Positions 23,743 through 35,399 of a stretch of DNA of 64,000 nucleotides are shown here, piece by piece. The notes under the pieces were generated by a model. That model searched no databases and was not told where the DNA came from. It saw nothing but the letters and a program-made list of their open reading frames with translations. Source of the DNA: Thelephora terrestris (lineage: Eukaryota > Basidiomycota > Agaricomycetes > Thelephorales > Thelephoraceae). The translations under genes were made by a program, and so were the position numbers. Where the stretch lies: positions 806,001 to 870,000 of the forward strand of contig WIUZ02000017.1 in the NCBI GenBank assembly GCA_015956445.1, in the 5' to 3' direction. The first letter of the stretch is position 1. Each line of letters starts with the position of its first letter.

Positions 23743-26700
23743 TCAATGGTCAGCATCGTAAGCACCCCCGTGAACAGCGTTAAGATGGTCGTAGATGCCG
23801 TCGTTGAACGTTTTAACGCAGATCCAACAGACATGTCCTCCGCAACGGCAATGAATATGGTTACATCCATCAACCTTCTCTATGAGGACACCGCAATCGG
23901 GACACCTCTTGACGTTCGAGTTGCCCTTCGCCCACCTCTCCAACAGCAGCTCCTGACCACTCTTCGATCCTACCAACGCGTTCTCCTCACAAGTCAACCC
24001 ACGGTGGGGCGACCTGTGACAGTGTGAACAAGTCTCGACCAAACAAGCAGGACACTGGATGACCACCGAATCCTCCTTCGATACGCGGTATATTTGTGTG
24101 CAGTCCGGTGTCGAGCAGAACCTGAATTCGTTAGGGCGCTGTTCGAGGTAGACCCTGAACGAGTTTTCGAACGTTTGCGTAAGAAGGGCAGGGGAGATGA
24201 ACCTCTCGATGACAGGGAGCGGAATCGGGGTTTGGCACCGGCCTCCGTCGCCGATACAACGGATAGGGATACTTCTGCCATCGATCGCGGAATTCAGCGT
24301 GTGCTTTAAGCACCCGGTGCAGTATACGTGTTGGCACACAAGGGGGAATGATTCAGCCGGTTCCTCGAAGCACAGTGGACAACTCTGCGACCGGTTAAGC
24401 ATAGGAGGGCGGAGGGGTCTCTTTCTCGCTTCTCCCAGGAGATTTCGCAACGCGTGCTCCGCATCGTGACCCCCTCGAACGGAGACAAAGTACGGTTTGG
24501 ACGTGGTGTGTAACCAGACGTTGTCTTCTCCCAACGTATCGCCGAGAATCTTCATGCCTCTGTGGATGAAGAACCCAACAAGGTGATCCTCAATGTTCAC
24601 CTGGAAGTCGAGCGCAGCGAGCGTTTTCATCTGCTCCTTGATCTCGCGCCGGGCGCGATTTACGGCTGCCTCGGAACCATAGACCCGCAGAACCTGCCTC
24701 GTCCTGTCGGGGCGAACGTATGCCCCGAATTGTCGTAGTAGGCGGCCGAAAAACGCAACACCCTGCCAGTTGACGAAAAACCTGTCCCAGACTTCTACAA
24801 CTTCCCCTCGAGCGATCTTCTCAACCTTCAGCTTCAGCGCCCCAACCGCTTTCTTGTCAATCCCGACCACCTGAATGAGACAGACCGGTGGGTACATGTA
24901 CCTCGTTGCCACGATATGAGCAGTTCGCTCGCGACCGTATTGACTTTCCAGTCCATCGTAAATCTCCTTCTGAGCGTCGTAATGTTCGGGGGGAATGTGG
25001 AGTGTATATTGGTGGGGAAACGCGAGGAAGAATCGTGCGTGCGTGGGGGCTAGGAAATCTAGCTCAGTGTCTTGCAACCACTGATACACCTTGTCCGCCT
25101 TTTCCCAGGCGTCGAACCGGGCCCGGACGAGAATGGTTCCCTTTTGGTAGTTTTTGATAACATCGAAGTCATCAGGCTTCAGATCGCCAATGGTTTGCAT
25201 ATGCTCCTTGAGTCCCTGCAGGACCGCGGGGACATAGTATCTCCTATGGGCAAACGTTCTGATGGAGAACGGGTTTGCAAAGCGCAGAATTTCAGGATCG
25301 GAAGTGGTAGTAGCGATGTTTGAGATGATGATGGAGTTCTTGATGAAGGTCCACGACTCATTCCCCTCCGGTCTACGCGCTAAGGTGACATGAGCGATCC
25401 GCCCCCCGCAGTAGGCACCGTTCAGAGCTTTGGCTTTCTCGATGGCAACCTCGACGGAGGGATAAATGGCTTGCACGCGCATCGAGGGGGCGAGGAAGAA
25501 GACCTCGAGGTAGGAAGATCGGTTGTATGTCCAGTCGTCCATCTGGTTATGTGTCACTATGGGAGCGAGCTCGAATTTGAGAACCTCGTCAAAGTATTTT
25601 TGCTTGTCGAGGACCTCAACTACGGTCTCCGCATGCCGAGCATCGTTGAATATGACGCTGGCCTCTTGAGTCTCCCGATCCATGCTCTTGCGTAAGATCA
25701 GTATGTGAAAGGCATCGCGATTGAAGCCAGCGGAGGTAAGGAAGGCTTCCAACTCTCCTTTCGTGGTTCTCGCGGGCAAGTTCGAGATGAGAACCCGGCA
25801 AGACTCGAGAGCCGTGGTGACTTCCTTGATCTCACACCCCGCACCAAAGACAACCTTGGTATTGTCGAAGATCATTCGATCCATTGTCTTGGCTGCTGCT
25901 TGCTCTGCTTCCATTTTCCACCTTGTGACCTATTTTTTGTGGTGTTAGCGGATTGCAGGGACGCATGACGATACAATGGATTTACCCGAGAAAGATGAAG
26001 CATTTTACACTGGGTGCGTTCGGGACAGTATCCATCATTCCATGCGGGGCACTGGGATTGGCTAGGGCCGACGTCCGACACCTGCGCGGGCGATGTGGAA
26101 GGTAGGGATTTGTTGGCTTCCTCTCTCTGTGGGGATTCTTGAGAAGTTTGCAGAGAAAAAGGGAGAGAAGCACGGACAGGGAGCCTGAAATGGAAATAAT
26201 GGCAGTCTTGACGCTCGCATTGGGATGCGAGGCCGTTTCTGCAAACCGTTCGGTTGCGGTTATTCTGTTTCGAGGATGAGGAACTAGGTGTCTACCGGGA
26301 CGAGATGCATTACCTCTGGGTGATAATATTCGCAGACTCCCTTGGTGCAACGCCCCTCGTATACTAGCCTATCGCATAAGGGTGGACAATCGGCCTGCGC
26401 AACTCAGTGTAACGCATCGTGCAGGTACCGAGAGGACTTACCAAACTGGGATCGTGGTAGTATAGACACGGGTTCTGTGAACAGCGTTTATGCAAGTAAT
26501 TCCGACAGATTCCCTGTCTCATTGGGATGATGGCTTTCTGAAAGCATGTTGAACGAAACATGAAATCTATCTCGGTCATTGAATTTACCTGGTCACACTG
26601 CACATGGGACAATTCCTGGATGGAGACCTGCTCCGGCGACACACTCTGCGGTGAAGGAGGTGCTCCGGTTCTCGGATTATCGGAGTTCTCGAACTGATAA

Positions 26701-28381
26701 TACGAGGCCTTGTCAGGCAATCGCTGTAACCAAGGTGCGCGCAAAATACCTTTTTCTTTCCATAACCCCCATTCCTGCGAGGGGAAGAGGTTCCGGACGA
26801 AGAAGGACTCGAAGGGGACTCCTGCTTAGGTGCTAGCCCCCCGCTCGGTGGGGTGACGGCGCTAATCGCCACAGAGCATGATACTACGTTTTGCGGGCGG
26901 GGCGAAACAGACCGCTTGACAGGGTCCACTTCCTGTCTCTATAGGAATCGTTGTGAGGAGTTGACATAAAAAAAGGAGATGAGGACGAACAGTAGGGAGC
27001 CTGAAGTGAAAACCGGCGCAGGGTCGACGTTCGCATCGAGAGTTGAGGGCTAACGAGCAAACCCTTCGGTAGCGGTTATTCTGTGTCAACAATGAGAGGT
27101 TGGCAGTTTTACGGGATGAGATACCTTACCTGCGGGTGGTAATTTTCGCAGAATCTCCTGTTGCAAGGTCCATCATACAACTTCGCGCACAAGGGTGGAA
27201 AACCGGCCTACGCAAATCAACGCAATGGATAGTACCGGAAGCAGGACGTCTTACCAGTTCGGGATCGTGATAGTATGGACACGGATTCTGCGAACAGGGT
27301 AGTTTATGCAAATATTTCCGACAGATTTCCCATCTTGGTGGGACTGTGTCTTTCTGAAAGCACTGTAAATGACACGGGAATATGCCTCACTCTTTGAATT
27401 TACCTGGTCACGCTGCGCAAGGGACGATTCGGGAATAGAGAGCTGCTCTGGCGGCACACTTTCCCGTGAAAGATGTACTTCAGTTGTTGAATTCTCCGAC
27501 TTCTCCGGCTGTTGATATGATACCTCGTCAAAGGGATCGCTGTACGAAGGTGTATGTATCATACCTTTTTCTTTCCACGGCCCCCATTCTTGCGAGAGGG
27601 GGACGTTCCAGACGTGGAAGGACTCGAAGGTGTTTCTTGCATGGGTGTTGGCTCTACACTGCGCGGGGTGACGGCGCTAATCGCCACAGAGGATGATACT
27701 ACGTTTTGCGGGCGGGGCGAAACAGAACTGGGGGTGCCCTTCGAGCCCTTCACACGAGAGTCATCGGAGTTGAACATCTGGGCCTCCGTTTGAGACCCAG
27801 AAACAAGCGTAGACGACCTTGATTGCCGGGAAGGGTGGGTTGGAGGCACCGGGACCTGCGACGTTTGCGGTTTTGCAGGGCGGGATGATGTGGAAGAAAC
27901 TTTCTGTCCCTGCCGCCCTGGGACAACGGGGATGGAAACCTTAAGGAGCAAAGTGGACGATAGAGTGAGCAACGTGAGGAGAGTGTATGTTCGAAGGAAC
28001 CCACAGATTTCTCCTCTTTCTTTGGTGGCTGTGGAGATGTTGGGGTAGAGGTGCTGGGGGTCGGTTGTGTTGGGAGTTTCGTGGGGTTCGGGGTGGACTT
28101 CGGTTGTTTGGAGGTCGTGGGTGTTGTTTTGAGAGGAGCGGATTGAGGCGGCTTATCAAGAACGTGCAAGAAATGTTAACGGGCACCACGCAGAAACTCA
28201 AAAAGTGACTTACCAAACTTGCAGGGTGGAAGTACGGACACTTACCACTGCACTCGCCTCTCTGATACCTTTGACAAATGGGCTTCTTACTGGGAGCCTG
28301 GATGGTCATCATGTCGCGATAAGTGTTGTAAGTGTGCAGGGACAGCGTCCCAGGCTGGATTTTCATGGCGGATGTAGCCAT
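23743..28381 (-). CDS. RNA-binding RBR-type E3 ubiquitin ligase with six CCCH zinc fingers
   Basis: The last exon (23743-25929) is open for about 728 residues. It has an RRM-like unit (CRVLISNLPARTTKGELEAF), a second (NSIIISNIATTTSDPEILRF), a KH-like stretch, then the RBR module. That module is RING1 (CPLCFEEPAESFPLVCQHVYC), an IBR (FCSTPDCTQIYRV...CPACLVETCSHC) and RING2 (RCPDCGVLIEKVDGCNHIHC). The cysteine of DGCNH is the expected thioester-forming residue. Upstream exons reach an ATG at 28381 and encode six C-x7/8-C-x3/5-C-x3-H fingers, such as CQRYQRGECSGKCPYFH, CRKYLHKLPCSQNPCPYYH and CPAWNDGYCPERTQCKMLH. The final intron joins LHLSR to VTRWKMEAEQ. Estimated total is about 1,280 residues. 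The exon boundaries of the finger region are approximate. RNA-linked ubiquitylation is inferred from domain content. Confidence 0.8.
26115..26932 (-). repeat. Copy A of an 815-bp tandem duplication inside the RBR gene
   Basis: This block aligns over most of its length with 26933-27747 at a constant offset of about 815 bases. Near-identical anchors include gtgacggcgctaatcgcc (26853 and 27668) and the following cacaga(g)..actacgttttgcggg. It encodes a linker (SPRPQNVVSCSVAISAVTP), a GKKKV tail and two CCCH fingers (CRNYLHKRCSQNPCLYYH and CDRLVYEGRCTKGVCEYYH). Confidence 0.8.
26933..27747 (-). repeat. Copy B of the 815-bp tandem duplication inside the RBR gene
   Basis: Encodes the matching linker (SPRPQNVVSSSVAISAVTP) and fingers CRKYLHKLPCSQNPCPYYH and CAKLYDGPCNRRFCENYH. 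The two copies differ by scattered substitutions, which keep the frame and the zinc ligands in both, so both appear to be under selection. Boundaries were placed by eye. Confidence 0.8.
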
Positions 28382-28604
28382 TCCGGTCCTCCAGAGAGCG
28401 AGGGTAGTGGTGGGAGATGGGGCGGATGATCGAAATGCCTCACGATGCCGGTGCGCCCGCCCGCGGTAGCCTAATAAGGGCAACACCAAATAGTCACAAA
28501 TATCAGTCATCACCCATGACTGTGCTTTCACATCCCGCGCACGTTGAGCTTAAATACGCGATGATGATAGTGGATGTCGATGGATATTCACGCATTTAAG
28601 CTAT

Positions 28605-31600
28605 TTACAAGCTATTCATGAGCTCTACCAAAGCGTCCACGTCTTTCTTCATCCCGTTAGAACTTCCTCCACCACCTGCAGCGGGAGACCGATTCTCAAT
28701 GTTAGCTCCATCTTCAGAGATTTGGCGTCCGTCATCAAGTTGTAACCAATGGTTCAGCTGTTTAGCAATTGAACGAGCTTTGAGCCGGAAGTGAGTACGA
28801 ATCACGTTCTCCCAAGGTTCTGGCGGATTTCGTAGGTTCCCCAGCATCTATCACAACTTCAGCCACATGACAGCAGACCATCTTCAAAATGGACTTACGG
28901 CTGTTCTGATAACCATTCGCCGGACGTTGGCAGAATCTACCCGGAGTGAGGAATGAATCGGTGTCGAACGTTTAAGCCTTACATGCTTTCGAAGGCGGTG
29001 TGCCACCACTTTGGGCCCAGGCTGGTTCATTGAGGTAAGGTTCTTCACAAAGAATCATCGACTGAATGGAGATCAACACCTGGAACAATCGAAAGGGTTG
29101 TTACGTGTTTTAAGCTCAGATGACGTTTAATTCTCACTTGAAGCAGTGTCGATTTGCCCGAAACCCAACCTGGGGAAATTGGGTGATTGATCGTTTGATA
29201 CTGGCTGTGGAGTGGCAGGAACAGGACGAACCAGGGCCGGACCATGTGCCGAGTAGAGACAGGCAAACCTTTCCCTCCTACGAGATAGACTCAGTGAGTG
29301 TTCACACCCTACATAAAGAAACTTACAGCGTAGAGGTTGGGGTTGAATCGATACTTCCCTCCATGTGTCTACACGGGCAGTGGTCAAGTTGTGCTTCGTG
29401 GAGTTAGCGGGGGGAAACCTACCGTCATGTATTTGACATGCGGAGGGGAGTGGTTGTATCCAGCGGGCAAGAAAATGTCAAATAAGAAACTGATGTCTTG
29501 AGCCGATCAATTCCCACCCACAAGGATCAACTTACCATCCATTCTCATAGGGCGTCCCCTCTGGACCTATAATCAGCGCCTTGATAACGTCGACCCTGGT
29601 CTCATCAACCCTTAGGAAAATCGATGAGTTCCAGGCAATGGGTAAGTTCGTTGTCAAAACAGCCAGCTCCTTCGCAATCGCCAACGACCTCTTCGGAATG
29701 TCTTGGTTTGCCATAATCCTAGCTTCCGCATCGTAATGAAACTTATAATGAACTTGTGCATCCTTCCCTTCTTGGTCCGATGGAGGGATGCTTAAGTCAC
29801 AGTACTCGAACCGGACTTTTGTTGCCCAATCAACGTATGCCTTTTGTGTCTCGGCTTCGGTTTCTGGCGTGGCGACGTACTCATGACCGGTGGAGGAGTT
29901 GGGGATACTGGGGAGTGAAGCGCGGAGCCGGCCCATGAACGGCTTGCCCTTCGCTTCTTCAAGCGCCCGGTCGATCGCTTGGACAGTTCCCTGAATGCTC
30001 CTACAGAAGGATAAAAGCTGGGCGTTCTCAGGCGACATGGCAGCGGGGTCGGCTGCCTTAGCCTTTCCTTTGTCCTCGCTCGTCATCCGCTTCTCCTCCT
30101 CCGTCGCTTCCACAACTGCAGTCTCAGGTGTGATACTCGCTTCCAAGCCCTTCAGTGCCGCTTGCGCCTGTATAAAGATTGACTCGAGGAGTTCTCTGGG
30201 TCCAGAGCTACCCTCATAGGTCAAAGTTCGCTCCCTGGTCTTCGAGGCCCCCTTGAACCCTGCGGGTTTCTTCGCAACTGGTTTAGATGATACTAGCACC
30301 ATGATTGGCATGCCCATCATGCTGGCAAGAGCTTCGTGGCGCGATATTGTCTGCAAGGATGTGAGCTCCTAGTCAAGTGAGTACTAACACCAACGCTGCC
30401 TCACTTGGAGCCACTCGAAGAGCTCGAAGTACAACACCGACCGATCAGACATATCCGCGAGCGAGTCATTCCGGAGGAGGGAGCTGCAGGTGTAATTGAA
30501 CCGCCGGCGAAGATGTGCGAGCGTCGTTGGGTGCACGAGATAGTCTGAGGTCCGACCACGGCTGATTGATGGAAGATAATCTCTGATAGCCTTCATCAAC
30601 TTTGCGATCCGCTCATCTGCTACCTTCTGAGCTTTAGCGGCCTGCTCCTGCCCTGTCGTCTGCGGGCCAGTTTAATGAGGATTAACAGATAGTCGAGTGG
30701 GACCATACGTCTTCTTTCTGTGAACCTGCATAACCGGTTCCACCTTTCGCCTTTTTCCCAGCAGGACCAGAAATTCCGTAGTCATATTCGTCAACTTCCG
30801 AAGCGGGGGAAGAATTTCCTGTTCCCGTCTTCCGTCGCTTGATATTTCGACTCTTAGATTGCGAGATATCATCGAGCACTGCTGGTGAAAACTGTTCGGT
30901 GTACTTGTTTTCAAGCATAAAAAGTCCAACGCCAAGGAGAACCCCTTGAAGGTTGGGACAATGGAACAGAATGTCTTCGTCCTTCGATTGACCCTCGGCA
31001 ATAGTTTCACCACAAGCAAGGCAGAACTGTTTGTTGCACCTTGGACACAACTTACGGACTAAACCCTTCAACCGTCGCACGTAGGCAAAGAAATCGCCCT
31101 GGGATAGAGGTTGAGAGACGGAATCGTGAGCTTAGGGGTTGGCTTACGAGGACCGGGAAGAAGTCGCCCTTGGTTCGAGCCACAGAGTAACCGCACTTGC
31201 TGGGACATTGGCAAGGATCATGGGAGAGTTCATTATACAGCGAAAAGAGGAAACCCTGTTCGCCGCCTTCGGGGCACCCCTTCATCCATTGTGATTGAGT
31301 CATTAATTTCACAGGTCCGTCTTGACCGGGGATGACGATGACCTCGGGGTCTTCCTCGACTTCGATGACTTCCTCGCGTCTGTCCTTTGAGAAGAATATA
31401 CCTGGACCGATGATGAGTGAGCATCCCTTCGAGCTAGGTCTTGTGGGTGAGACAGGGAGGAGTACCAGCGTAAGGATCCGCGGCACCAGCATGTCCATCC
31501 GCATGAATATCCATCTCTGGACCGGAATCGTAGTCGTAATCTGCACGTAGTCACATTGATACAACCGCAGAGCTACAGCCAGACTCTGACAGGACACACC

Positions 31601-31998
31601 ATCGAAGTCACCATCATCGCCGTCGCCCTCTGCGACGTCGTCATCGCTATCATCAGGGGTCTTCATTTGAATCTACCCATGAGAAAAGTAAATAACGCGG
31701 AAATGAATGCCTGGACTCACAATGTTGGTTGCCTTCCTCTTCGAGCCACTAGTATCAGCCGTGGCATCGTCCATACTGGCGTCTTCGTCTTCGTCGACGA
31801 TATGGGCGAACTTGCCCTCGAATATTTGAGAAGCAGCCTCCATCACATCTGGATACCTCTTCAACGCCGCTCGGGCTTGGGCCACCGTAGCACCCTAATA
31901 CATTATATTAGCTCCGTCAATTTGTATACCCAGTATTTTTTTGGTCGCGATCCAAGTGAACGGACCATTTCCACGAGCTGAGCGACATCGCTGTCCAT
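28605..31998 (-). CDS. Large BIRC6/UBE2O-type E2 ubiquitin-conjugating enzyme with UBA-like and Cys-rich segments
   Basis: The start at 31998 encodes MDSDVAQLVEMV, spliced to GATVAQARAALKRYPDVMEAA, a UBA-like helix set. Acidic linkers follow, then a Cys-rich stretch that looks zinc-binding (GCPEGGEQGFL, CQCPSKCGYS, LCPRCNKQFCLACGE) and resembles half of an RBR. After about 400 further residues comes the UBC fold: IPKRSLAIAKELAVLTTNLP, DVIKALIIGPEGTPYENG, FLFDIFLPAGYNHSPPHV, then GKYRFNPNLYA and EGKVCLSLLGTWSGP. The cysteine of KVCLS is the expected active site. VLISIQSMILCEEPYLNEP is the signature that follows in BIRC6, UBE2O and UBE2Z. The exon run in the UBC part (29045-29510) is phase-consistent. 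Length is about 900 residues. It lies 224 bases upstream of the RBR ligase on the same strand. Confidence 0.82.
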
Positions 31999-32135
31999 CG
32001 TTCCTAACGTGTATGGAGGGGCAATGTAAGAGGGGAGTTGTGTGGGGGTGAATGGTAGTCAAGCCGTTAAACCTGAAACCGCTTCTGCGTTGTGCCCGGT
32101 CACATGTCTCGACTTAACTTCAACGTTCAGCACCC

Positions 32136-34092
32136 ATGGCCGCGGCTGAGGTTATCGACCTCACAGGTCTCCCCTCCTCATCTCCTGTTCGCCTCCACAG
32201 CAGCGACCGAACGCATGACTCAGAACATCCGATAGGACAACCAAAAGATCCAGCGATTGTCAAGGATACAGCTGCCCCCGTCGAGGAAGGAGAACTTCCA
32301 CGGGTCGTGAAACCGACTGCCACCCCGCAAAAACAACGGAAACGTAAGAAATCTCAGCCGGACCCTGCGGCAACAAAAGAGGAGAACGTGGAGACCGGCG
32401 ACAAACGGCGAAGGCGAGGGGCTGAACGAGATGAACCGCCTCGAGGTAGTTCTCGTTCTCCGGATCGAGCTACACAAGGACACACTCTACGCGAAATGCC
32501 TCCGGAATCTCTGTTTTTCGTGGACGACCAGCCTGCGGGTATCAGGGATTCTTACGCCTCCGCCACACTGGCTGGGCCGTCCACAACTCAAAGAAACGAT
32601 GGGCTTGTGCTCCCTCCCCACGTCAATCTTGCTGGTGGATCCTCTGAAACCCATGAACCCCCTCTTACTTCCTTCTCGGACGCAGAGGAAGGCGAGGAAG
32701 ACTTCATTGATTATCTAGACGTTGATGGAGATCGTAGTGTGTGTATACCATCCACCGAGCCACTCCCACTATGTACACTGATCCAGGGAATGAAATTTTG
32801 AAAGATCGGTGTCACTCGTTATTTCCACGATACCCGCGAAATTGATGCCAAGACCCGGTTTGTCTGCAGAAACTGTGGCGAGGAAAGCAATCATAAAGCC
32901 AAGGACTGTCCTCACCAAATCGTTCGTTCCTCTGTCTTTCTCCGTAGGATCCCACCTCACAAATCGCAGTGCCTGACTTGTGGTGCAAGAAACGAGCACT
33001 CGACTCGTAGTTGTCCGATCAGCAAAACCTGCTTCACTTGTGGCATGAAAGGACACATCAACAAAACTTGCCCAAACCGATACGCTTCCCGCGATGACCC
33101 TTCGCGTGCCCTTGACGACTGCGATCGTTGTGGTTCACGGTCACATTATTCGAAGGTTTGGACACGGCAGCTTCTATCGGAGAGCACCCTAACCACCTCT
33201 GCAGGAGTGTCCGACCCTTTGGCGGATATATGACTACTTGTCCGATAAGGAGAGGGACATGACACTCAAAGACAGAGAGATGAAGAGGGACCTCGCCTCA
33301 GGTTTGGGAGGGGAAGGTTATATCGGTTCGGAGGATTGGTGTTTCAATTGTGGGGACGCGGGACATTTGGGAGATGTAAACCAACCGCCGTTGATTTGGT
33401 CGAACCAACACTGACACTGGGATCCCTAGGACTGCATCGAGACTCCCCACCAGCATGACATTCCAAGAGAGCCATCGGCATTCAGCGAGTACAACACCCG
33501 CTCTGGTCCCTTCTTTGAACTGCGCGTTTCACCCTCGAAGAAGTCAGGGAAGAAACGCCAACGTGACTTGCACGACGAGGACCACTGGGGAGACGGACAT
33601 GGGACTGTAATTCCCGTCAATGTCGGGAAACAAGGGAGAAAAAAGGAACGACAAAGGATGGAGATCCTGGATGCAAAGACGAGGGAAGATGAAGGCGACA
33701 ACTTCTTCTCAAGGAATGTAAAGGACAGGGCAACAACGAAGAAAGAACGGGGCGATCACAAAGTCAAAAATGCAGGGATTGTGATCAAGGGCGCTGCTGA
33801 AAGGTTCTCTCGAGATCCTCCGGGATACAAACCTCCTTCCTTGCAGGAGCGGTTGGGTCCCCCCCAAGATCGACGTTATGTCGATTTCCCTCGCGGTGGA
33901 GGCGACAGGCCGAAAGACGACGGCAGATATAGAGATAGGGATAGGGGAAGGAATGAGGGTCGGGACAGGGATGGAGGTAGGGGCAGAGACAGAGACAGAG
34001 ACAGAGATAAAAGTAGAGGTGAAGACAGATATCGAGACGGGGGTCGTGATAGAGGATCGAGGTACCGTGGTGGTTATCAAAGGCCACGATAA
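32136..34092 (+). CDS. AIR2: AIR1/AIR2-like zinc-knuckle subunit of the TRAMP complex
   Basis: Four exons (32136-32738, 32805-33155, 33205-33375, 33430-34092) give 595 residues. Five CCHC zinc knuckles are present: CRNCGEESNHKAKDC, CLTCGARNEHSTRSC, CFTCGMKGHINKTC, CDRCGSRSHYSKEC and CFNCGDAGHLGDDC. Air proteins bring RNA to the Trf4/5 poly(A) polymerase and Mtr4 helicase so that the nuclear exosome can degrade it. The N-terminus is acidic and disordered, opening with VIDLTGLPSSSP, a SUMO-interaction-like motif. The C-terminus carries an RD/RG-rich tail (RDRDRGRNEGRDRDGGRGRD) like those of RNA-binding splicing factors. The second intron has a weak GTTTGG donor, but it is the only junction that completes the fourth knuckle. 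Confidence 0.88.
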
Positions 34093-34127
34093 TCCGAACG
34101 TGTATTCTCTCAGTCCCTGAACGCGTA

Positions 34128-35057
34128 CTACGACGACGAAGGGATGACTTTCTTCAACCAACTGGCCCAATCATCTATCTCCTGCGTGTCTGCCGAATGA
34201 GCCAAACCAGGGTATTCTTTGAAGAAGATTCCGGGCTCGCCAGGCTCCTTAGCCTCCTTCCCTCCGATCTTCTCCAGCTCTGCCTTCGAGAACTTTCCCA
34301 TTTCCAGCGGGATTAACGGATCATCCGCGCCGTGTCCCCAGAAGATGGGTACAGTGGTTGCATGTTGCCCAAGAAGCTACAGAGGGTATATCAAACCTGT
34401 TTGTCACCAGAACGAGATTATTCCCACATACCTCTTTGACCTTTCCCCTGATGGCGAACCAGCCGCTCAGAATGGTGAGGCCAGCGAGCTTGTGTGGGGT
34501 TGTGAGACCGGTAACTAGAGTCATGGCTGCCCCTTGACTAAAACCGCCGATGACAATCCTGTCCGCTGGGATGCCCTCCTTGATCTCTTGCTCAATGAGG
34601 TTATTGAACGCATCTCTGGAATAGAGAATTCCGGTTTCATCCTCTGGGCCTTTAAAGTCAAAACTGAGAATATCAAACCTGACAACGCGAGTTGAGCTTC
34701 AGGAGTGTAAGTGACTCAGGCCGAAGCAACAAACCATCCTGGCATGGGCATTCCACCGTTTGCCGTACAGCGCACAGTAGGTCTATTAGAGTTCAGTTCT
34801 TAGTGAAGGCTTGGATGGCTTCATGGAGATTGGTCAATTACGCATGAGGGAGAACCCATTTAATGTGCTGGAAGCTCGAGTCGCGCGAGAGTTGATCCGC
34901 AACTGGCTTCCAGCCGTAGCCAGAATCACCAAGTCCCTGTGTGAAGTTTAGTATTCGAAGGGGATGAAGGAGACCGGCGACGAACATGCATGAATATCAC
35001 AGTCGCGGTATGATTCCCCTTGGGGGGGACAACCAAAAGTTTCATAGAAGTTGCCAT
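34128..35057 (-). CDS. Acyl-protein thioesterase (APT1-like serine hydrolase)
   Basis: Alpha/beta hydrolase that removes palmitate from proteins. The start is ATG at 35057 (MATSMKLLVVPPKGNHTATV). Exons join to give IFMHGLGDSGYGWKPVAD, HIKWVLPHA, TANGGMPMPGWFDI and DRIVIGGFSQGAAMTLV (nucleophile serine in GFSQG). The C-terminal part has LAGLTILSGWFAIRGKV, FWGHGADDPLIP (catalytic Asp region) and YPGLAHSADTQEIDD (catalytic His). The protein ends KKVIPSSS. All three catalytic residues are in place. It converges on the AIR gene, with only 35 bases between the stop codons, so the two 3' UTRs must overlap. Confidence 0.9.
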
Positions 35058-35399
35058 CGTCTCTGCTAGAAGCTGTTGGTATCTTGCACTAGAGGGGTAA
35101 CGACCAGAGATTACGAGGGTTGGGGGGAGAACGAGGGCCGCGTAGATGATGGCTCGAGGCAAAGATACGCCAAACATATCACATCCATCCTGAACGTGCC
35201 TGATGTCCGAATCTGTGATCTCGACTTCACGCGAAGACGAGGGTGTTCCTCCGATACCACGAAGGGGTTTCACAAATTCATCCCATTCGTAAGCGTCGAC
35301 CAGGACCGCCTTGCCTTACCGGTTTGACTCGCCGAGTGGATTGGGGTCGATCATCCGCAGCGGCCGGGTTGATGGCCTCAATTCTGTTCTCCCACCGCC

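Noticed and set aside
33985-34010. ACAGAG microsatellite-like repeat
   Set aside because: It is the coding sequence of the RD-rich AIR tail and needs no separate repeat call.
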